From: DATDYW01 sp044375695
GTDB taxonomy: Bacteria > Patescibacteriota > Minisyncoccia > Phycocordibacterales > JAACPR01
NCBI GenBank assembly: GCA_044375695.1
Contig: JBILMG010000019.1
Location: 1 to 16,638, forward strand
DNA length: 16,638 bases
Direction: 5' to 3'
Part shown: positions 12,214 through 16,638 of the stretch, in pieces
Layout of the letters: every line of letters begins with the position of its first letter
How positions within the stretch are numbered: the first letter of the stretch is position 1
Program-made: the position numbers and the translations under genes
The notes under the pieces: generated by a model
What the model saw: the letters and a program-made list of their open reading frames with translations, nothing else
Database searches by the model: none
What the model was told of the DNA's origin: nothing

Positions 12214-14645
12214 CGTACCTAGAAATCTTGGGCCTGGCTGATCCGTACGCGCCGCTCGCGCGGCTCGAGCGCGCGTTGCCCTGGGCTACCCGGCTCAAAA
12301 TTCGCCGGTCGGCGCACTGGCTGCTGTGCCTCTCGCTCCTGGGGGTGCTCCTGGGCGCGTTCGCGCCGCAGGTTACCGCGCTCGCCGCGCTCGCGCCGTA
12401 CGCTACCCGCCTCAACGCGGCCCTGCTCCTCGTGCTCCCGATCGCGCTCGCGAGCCACATGCTCGAAGCCTACGCCTACTCGTGCCTAGGTCGGCAGTCC
12501 CGCGTGGACTACGACGCTGCGGTTGTTGCGCTCTTGGCCGACCGCGCCGATCTTACCGGCAGCCTGCTCGCCGCTCGCGGCGCCCGCCTGGCGCTCCTGC
12601 GCCTCGGCATCGCGCCTCTCGATCGAGACGCGTTCCTCTCGTCCGACCGCGCAAAGGTTTCGGCTGTTAGCTGGACCGTCGATCCGGGTCCCGACGGGCG
12701 TCTGTCGCTCGCGGAGCTCGCCCGCAGCGTGTACGCGGCCGACCCGAGCCTGCGCGCCTTCCTCGATGCCCGGGCCACCTCTGCCGCCGCGTGGGGAGAA
12801 GCCTTTGCCTGGTCGTCGCGCGAGTCTGCCGCTGCCTGGGAGAGCCTCGCCTGGTGGCGTTCCGAAAATCTTGACCGCGTGCCGTCTATCGGGCGCCAGT
12901 GGGCTTTCGGCCAAACCTGGGCGCTCGAGCGCGTTGGCCGGCTCATTTCTTCCGAGGCGGCGTACGCGCGCGCCGCAGACGTCGAGGCGGCGTTCCGCCC
13001 AGCGGTCGATCGCGTCGAGGCGATTCTCTCGGGTTCCGGCCAGAACGCCATCGTGGTCGCGCCCGAGAGCGAGACCGCGCTCGCCATTGTGGCGGCGGTG
13101 GCGCGGCGCGCGGCGCGCGGCGAGTCGGCTCCGTCGGTCGAAGGAAAGCGTTTCTTCTCTATCGATATTGCCGGCCTCGCCTCGACCACCGGCGACCTCT
13201 CCATTTTTGAACGGGCGCTGCGCCAGGGCTTCGAGCAGGCGGCGGTCGCGGGGGATACGGTCATCGTGCTGCCGGGTCTGCCGGCCGCCATCGATGCCGC
13301 GCGCGGCATTGGCGCAGATCTCGCCGGCACCCTAGCTTCATCGATGTCTGCGACCGGCGTCTCTGTTGTCGCCTGCGCGCCGCGCCGCGGTTACCACGAC
13401 ACCGTCGAAACCGACCGCGACCTCATGCGCGGCTTCGAGCGGGTGCTGGTGGATGAGCCCGATGAAGCCTCGCTCCTGCGCCTCGTTGAAGACGCGGCAG
13501 CTGCCGCCGAGGCGCGCGCCGAGGGCGTGGCCACCGTGCAGGCCGCCATCGAGGCCGCGAGCGTGCTCCGGCGGTTCCTGGAGGACGGAGCGGCCGATGA
13601 CCGGGCCCGAGATCTCCTGGCTCAGGCGTTCCAGGCGGCTCGCGCCGACGGTCGGCGCATCCTCCTGCCGCGCGACATCGACGAAGCGGTCTCGGCTATG
13701 ACCGGCGTGCCGACCGGCGCCGTCGGCGAAGAGGAGCGAGAGCTGCTCTCCCGGCTCGAGACGACGCTCTCGGCTCGCGTGGTTGGCCAGCCGGCCGCCG
13801 TCGCCGCCGTGGCAGACGCCGTGCGCCGCGCCCGCGCCGGCCTCGCCTCGGCTAGCCGTCCGCTCGCCACCTTCCTTTTCCTGGGGCCGACCGGCGTCGG
13901 CAAAACCGAAACCGCCAAGGCTCTCGCCGAGACGTACTTTGGCGGCGAGGACAAGATGGTTCGCCTCGACATGAGCGAGTACTCAGCCGAAGACGGGCTC
14001 GCGAAGCTGCTCGGCTGGAATGGCCACCAGGGGCAGCTCACCGCTAAGCTACGCGAGCGTAAAGGGGGATTGCTGCTCTTGGACGAGCTCGAGAAAGCTT
14101 CGGGCGCGGTGCGCGCGCTCTTCCTGCAGGTTCTGGATGAGGGAAAATTTTCGGATGCGGCCGGCGAGCCGGTCTCGGCCCGTAACTTTGTAATTGTCGC
14201 GACCTCGAACGCCGGCAGCCGCCTCTTCTACGAAGCGCTCTCGAAGGGCGGCGACCTGCCGTCTAAGGACGAGGTGGTCGGCGCCGCGGTGCGCGAGGGG
14301 AGCTTTACCCCGGAGCTCCTGAACCGCTTCGACGGCGTGGTCGCGTTCGCGCCGCTCTCGCCCGAGGCGCGTCGCGGCGTGGCGTCGACCCTGCTGCGCA
14401 AAACTGCCGCCAAGCTAGAAGAGAAGGGGATTCACCTGCGCCAAGACGAAGCGCTCGTCTCCTTCGTGGCGGACTACGGCAGCGATCCGGCTTTTGGGGC
14501 TCGCGCCATGCGCCGCGCGGTCGACGGCGCCGTCGAGGCGGCCATTGCCTCGGCTATCGTCTCGGGCTCGCTCAATCCTGGCGACACGGTTTCCCTTTCC
14601 CCCGATGGCCAAGGAGGGCTTGCGGCGGCCAAGGCTCAAAACTGA
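12210..14645 (+). CDS. membrane-anchored Clp/Hsp100-type AAA+ ATPase with a degenerate first AAA module
   Basis: Hsp100/Clp ATPases unfold proteins through a hexameric ring. In this 811-aa protein an N-terminal region with two hydrophobic segments (about 36-56 and 66-84) anchors it in the membrane. A helical region (about 100-245), possibly replacing the Clp N-domain, is followed by a first AAA module (about 250-500) that has lost both ATP-binding motifs: where the P-loop belongs it reads VVAPESETALAIV, and where Walker B belongs it reads TVIVLPGLPA. The second module is intact: Walker A GPTGVGKT (559-566), Walker B LLLLDELEKA (621-630), sensor 1 ATSNAGS, arginine finger LLNRF (Arg706) and sensor 2 GARAMRRAV (763-771). 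I see no clear ClpP-docking loop. It is translationally coupled to the 133-aa membrane protein. Whether it works with a protease or as a disaggregase is unknown. Confidence 0.88.
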   Translation: MTYLEILGLADPYAPLARLERALPWATRLKIRRSAHWLLCLSLLGVLLGAFAPQVTALAALAPYATRLNAALLLVLPIALASHMLEAYAYSCLGRQSRVDYDAAVVALLADRADLTGSLLAARGARLALLRLGIAPLDRDAFLSSDRAKVSAVSWTVDPGPDGRLSLAELARSVYAADPSLRAFLDARATSAAAWGEAFAWSSRESAAAWESLAWWRSENLDRVPSIGRQWAFGQTWALERVGRLISSEAAYARAADVEAAFRPAVDRVEAILSGSGQNAIVVAPESETALAIVAAVARRAARGESAPSVEGKRFFSIDIAGLASTTGDLSIFERALRQGFEQAAVAGDTVIVLPGLPAAIDAARGIGADLAGTLASSMSATGVSVVACAPRRGYHDTVETDRDLMRGFERVLVDEPDEASLLRLVEDAAAAAEARAEGVATVQAAIEAASVLRRFLEDGAADDRARDLLAQAFQAARADGRRILLPRDIDEAVSAMTGVPTGAVGEEERELLSRLETTLSARVVGQPAAVAAVADAVRRARAGLASASRPLATFLFLGPTGVGKTETAKALAETYFGGEDKMVRLDMSEYSAEDGLAKLLGWNGHQGQLTAKLRERKGGLLLLDELEKASGAVRALFLQVLDEGKFSDAAGEPVSARNFVIVATSNAGSRLFYEALSKGGDLPSKDEVVGAAVREGSFTPELLNRFDGVVAFAPLSPEARRGVASTLLRKTAAKLEEKGIHLRQDEALVSFVADYGSDPAFGARAMRRAVDGAVEAAIASAIVSGSLNPGDTVSLSPDGQGGLAAAKAQN

Positions 14646-14665
14646 GTCGCAAGTCTGAATCTTTG

Positions 14666-14674
14666 TGGTATATA
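14666..14674 (+). promoter_or_regulatory. extended -10 box for the transpeptidase/carboxypeptidase gene
   Basis: TGGTATATA (TG-n-TATATA) ends 6 nt before the ATG at 14681, so the message should be leaderless. It also rules out the upstream in-frame TTG at 14663 as the start. Confidence 0.5.
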
Positions 14675-14680
14675 AGTCGC

Positions 14681-16147
14681 ATGAACGGCTCTAGGGTTGC
14701 CACTTTCGCCAAACGGGCCGCCGCCGCAATTGCGGCGGCGGCAATCGGCTTCGGCGGCGTCGCCGTTGCTTCCATGTACCTCCACCAGGGAGTGACGGCT
14801 GGAGCAGCTTCCTCCGAGAGCGGCCTCATCGAGCGCGCCACTACCACTATCGGCGGCGCGCTCTCCGAGCTGGCCAACGTCTTCAGCGGTCCGCCCACGC
14901 TCGAGAACGGCCAAATCGTGGCGGCGTACAAGCTGCCCGAGAAGGGGAAAGCGATCGTCGCGAACCTCGCCGAGATGAAGCTGCACCTCTACGAAGACGG
15001 CGAAAAGTTCCAGAGCTTCGACATCCGCTCGCGCGGCCGCCCGGGTACCGCCTGGGAGACGCCGCCGGGCGCCTACGAGGTGAAGGCGAAGGAACCCGAC
15101 CACTTCTCGTCGATTGGCCAGGTCTGGATGCCTTTCTCGATGCAGTTCCAGGGCAACTTCTTCATTCACGGTTGGCCGTACTACTCGAACGGGACGCCGG
15201 TGCCCGAAGGCTACTCCGGCGGCTGCATCCGCATGTCGACCGACGAGATGGCCGTGATTTACGATTTCGCCCCGCGCGGCACGCCGGTCATCGTGCTCGG
15301 CGATGATTCTGCGCCGACGGCTACCTCGACCCCGGCCACCACCGCCGGCGGCTACGCGCTCCTGCCGAAGGCGCCGAGCTTCCCGAACCTGGGCGCGGCT
15401 GCCTTCGTGGTTGGCGACCTCGACACCGGCGAGGTGCTCGCCAAACGCGACGAGTCGACCGTGCGCCCGATCGCGTCGGTCTCTAAGCTGGTGACCGCGC
15501 TCACCTCGCTCGATATTTTGAACCAGTACAAAGAGGTTGAGGTCTCCTCCGAGGCGGTCGCCACAAACGCCTCTTTCGGCAATCTGCGCACCGGCGAGAA
15601 CCTCTCCGTTGGCGACCTGCTGTACCCGCTCCTCCTCGAGTCCTCCAACGACGCTTCCGAGGTGCTCGCCGAGGCGGCCGGGCGGAACTACTTCGTCGAC
15701 AGCATGAACGCCAAGGCAAAGGCGCTCGGCCTCGAGGACACCGCCTTCGAAGATCCGAGCGGCCTTTCCGCGAACAACGTTTCGACGCCGGCTGATCTCT
15801 TCAAGCTGGCGCAGTACCTGCACAAGTACAAGCAGTTCATTCTCAAGTCGTCGCTGGTGAAGACTTTCGGTCTGGGCGATCACCGCTGGGACAACTCGTC
15901 CAAGCTCCTGGGCGACGACCGCTACCGCGGCGGCAAGCACGGCTACACCGACGAGGCGGGGAAGACCCTGCTGGCGACCTTCGCGCTGCCGCTCTCGGAG
16001 TTCGATGACCGAAACATCGCGGTAGTCATTCTGAAGTCTCCCGACCCGGCCGGTGACGCGAGGAAGGCCGCTGACTACCTAGAGCGCTGGGCCTACTGGA
16101 CCCCGCTCGAGGTCGAGCCGGGTGCGGCCGTTTCGGCCGAAGAGTAA
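14681..16147 (+). CDS. L,D-transpeptidase (YkuD) fused to a D,D-carboxypeptidase-like (S11) domain
   Basis: A 488-aa exported cell-wall enzyme. Residues 1-33 form a signal anchor (basic start, then an Ala/Gly-rich hydrophobic stretch). The YkuD domain (about 78-208) has NLAEMKLHLYEDGE, ETPPGAYEV, IHGWP (His163) and YSGGCIRMS with catalytic Cys182; it makes 3-3 cross-links or attaches proteins to peptidoglycan. A Thr/Ser/Pro linker (about 209-225) leads to the penicillin-binding S11 domain (about 233-475): SVSK with nucleophile Ser266 and Lys269, SSN at 321-323, and KHG at 419-421 where KTG is usual. S11 enzymes trim pentapeptide stems to the tetrapeptides that YkuD enzymes use as donors, so the fusion could join successive steps. 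The Thr-to-His change in the third motif may affect beta-lactam binding or specificity. Confidence 0.93.
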   Translation: MNGSRVATFAKRAAAAIAAAAIGFGGVAVASMYLHQGVTAGAASSESGLIERATTTIGGALSELANVFSGPPTLENGQIVAAYKLPEKGKAIVANLAEMKLHLYEDGEKFQSFDIRSRGRPGTAWETPPGAYEVKAKEPDHFSSIGQVWMPFSMQFQGNFFIHGWPYYSNGTPVPEGYSGGCIRMSTDEMAVIYDFAPRGTPVIVLGDDSAPTATSTPATTAGGYALLPKAPSFPNLGAAAFVVGDLDTGEVLAKRDESTVRPIASVSKLVTALTSLDILNQYKEVEVSSEAVATNASFGNLRTGENLSVGDLLYPLLLESSNDASEVLAEAAGRNYFVDSMNAKAKALGLEDTAFEDPSGLSANNVSTPADLFKLAQYLHKYKQFILKSSLVKTFGLGDHRWDNSSKLLGDDRYRGGKHGYTDEAGKTLLATFALPLSEFDDRNIAVVILKSPDPAGDARKAADYLERWAYWTPLEVEPGAAVSAEE

Positions 16148-16179
16148 GAAAACCCCGCCTCAAGGTTTCTTGGGCGGGG
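16146..16179 (-). terminator. terminator partly inside the secreted-protein gene
   Basis: On the minus strand CCCCGCC (16179-16173) pairs with GGCGGGG (16159-16153), followed by TTTTCTT. The first arm encodes part of the proline-rich C-terminus, and the stop codon (16162-16160) lies in the loop. On the plus strand there is no T-tract, so it serves the minus strand only. Confidence 0.75.
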
Positions 16180-16549
16180 GTACAGGTAGGAGCGGGGGCG
16201 GGCAGCCGCAGCCGTAGGAGAGGTGCCGAATTACCGAGTGCACCCTGTTCTTGCCGGCGTAGGCCCGCGCGGTCGACTCGAAGTCGATAGGCGTGCCCGG
16301 GTTTGCCAGCTTCCAGACGTTGGCGGCTTTCTTGGCTCGCGCCTCGGCGGCCTGCCAGGTCTCGCCGATTCGCAGCTTCACCGTAATCGTCACGAGGCCG
16401 CAGCGGTCGTCCTCAATTTTGGGAGCGTCAGGCGCGAGGTTTTCCTCGATGAGCTTTGGGGCGAGCGTCGGCTCGCGGGATTCTTTGGGCAGGTTTGCCA
16501 GAACGGGGCCAGCGATGCCGGCCAGGATTGCCAGGGCGATGTAGTTCAT
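16160..16549 (-). CDS. small secreted protein, 129 aa, function unknown
   Basis: The ATG at 16549 gives a clear signal peptide, MNYIALAILAGIAGPVLA (1-18), with likely cleavage after VLA; the frame continues upstream to 16633, but that extension would bury the signal peptide. The mature part is about 110 residues with a charged Pro-rich start, a beta-like segment RCGLVTITVKLRIGETW (49-65), a helix (QAAEARAKKAANVWKLA) and a C-terminal SYGCGCPPPLLPVPPPKKP. Three cysteines (50, 114, 116) could form a disulfide outside the cell. I know no family for it. The terminator overlaps its last codons. It is convergent with the transpeptidase gene and divergent from the gene at 16616. Confidence 0.65.
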   Translation of the reverse strand: MNYIALAILAGIAGPVLANLPKESREPTLAPKLIEENLAPDAPKIEDDRCGLVTITVKLRIGETWQAAEARAKKAANVWKLANPGTPIDFESTARAYAGKNRVHSVIRHLSYGCGCPPPLLPVPPPKKP

Positions 16550-16615
16550 AGATCGTGCGGGGCTGTTTGCGGTAACGCTACACCAGGGCGGTTTTTTGGT
16601 ATAGCCTGGGCGCAA

Positions 16616-16638
16616 ATGAACGACGCAAACCAAAAAGG
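16616..16638 (+). CDS. start of a gene cut by the right edge
   Basis: An ATG at 16616 opens a frame reading MNDANQK up to the window end. TGGTATAGC (16597-16605), an extended -10-like box, stands 10 nt before it, much as in other genes here. The evidence is only this box and seven codons, so nothing can be said about the product. Confidence 0.3.

Noticed and set aside
14636..15940. 434-aa minus-strand open frame over the transpeptidase gene
   Set aside because: Antisense shadow of a gene with clear catalytic motifs on the plus strand.
1..16638. CRISPR array, insertion sequence or prophage genes
   Set aside because: No regularly spaced repeats, transposase, integrase or phage structural motifs were seen in the frames examined.

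Overview
This is a GC-rich, compactly coded chromosomal window that looks like a member of the Candidate Phyla Radiation (Patescibacteria). That placement is inferred. It rests on small informational genes packed on both strands, a SerRS with a divergent motif 3, a membrane-tethered Clp-type ATPase with one dead AAA module, several proteins I cannot assign, and a near absence of Shine-Dalgarno sequences. Many coding genes carry a TAnnnT box, often an extended TGnTAnnnT box, only 5-8 nt before the start codon, which predicts leaderless mRNAs.

Layout. 1-843 (minus): a hypothetical gene followed by the 5' part of miaA. 844-1211: non-coding, with a tRNA-Leu(CAA), a 56-bp perfect palindrome touching its 3' end and a 16-bp repeat of its 3' half. 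1231-3646 (plus): a basic hypothetical protein, parB and a capless HAD phosphatase, each with its own promoter or terminator. 3663-6865 (minus): topA and dprA. 6917-9067 (plus): serS and an ftsQ-like gene. 9085-9892: mainly minus-strand RNA units and a 68-aa gene. 9893-11392 (plus): csaA and a 348-aa orphan. 11446-11728: another minus-strand structured RNA unit. 11812-14645: a small membrane protein translationally coupled to the membrane-anchored Clp ATPase. 14681-16147: an L,D-transpeptidase fused to a D,D-carboxypeptidase. 16160-16549 (minus): a small secreted protein. A further gene starts at the right edge.

Most unusual content. Three minus-strand transcription units encode tRNA-like RNAs, each with a -35/-10 promoter just upstream and an intrinsic terminator downstream. 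The first (9129-9271) is a well-formed tRNA interrupted by exactly 71 nt in the D-loop. The second (9713-9852) and third (about 11495-11694) are more divergent but can be folded the same way, with a domain inserted in the D-loop. In all three the anticodon-like loop can be drawn with six rather than seven nucleotides, which would be explained by loss of U33. The inserts of the first two share a GAGCC..ACCCG..CC..GGAAGC series of motifs. This may be an undescribed family of tRNA-derived RNAs; the second and third members are hypotheses.

The genes mix translation (miaA, serS, csaA, tRNAs), chromosome maintenance and DNA uptake (parB, topA, dprA), and envelope functions (ftsQ-like, transpeptidase/carboxypeptidase fusion, membrane Clp ATPase).
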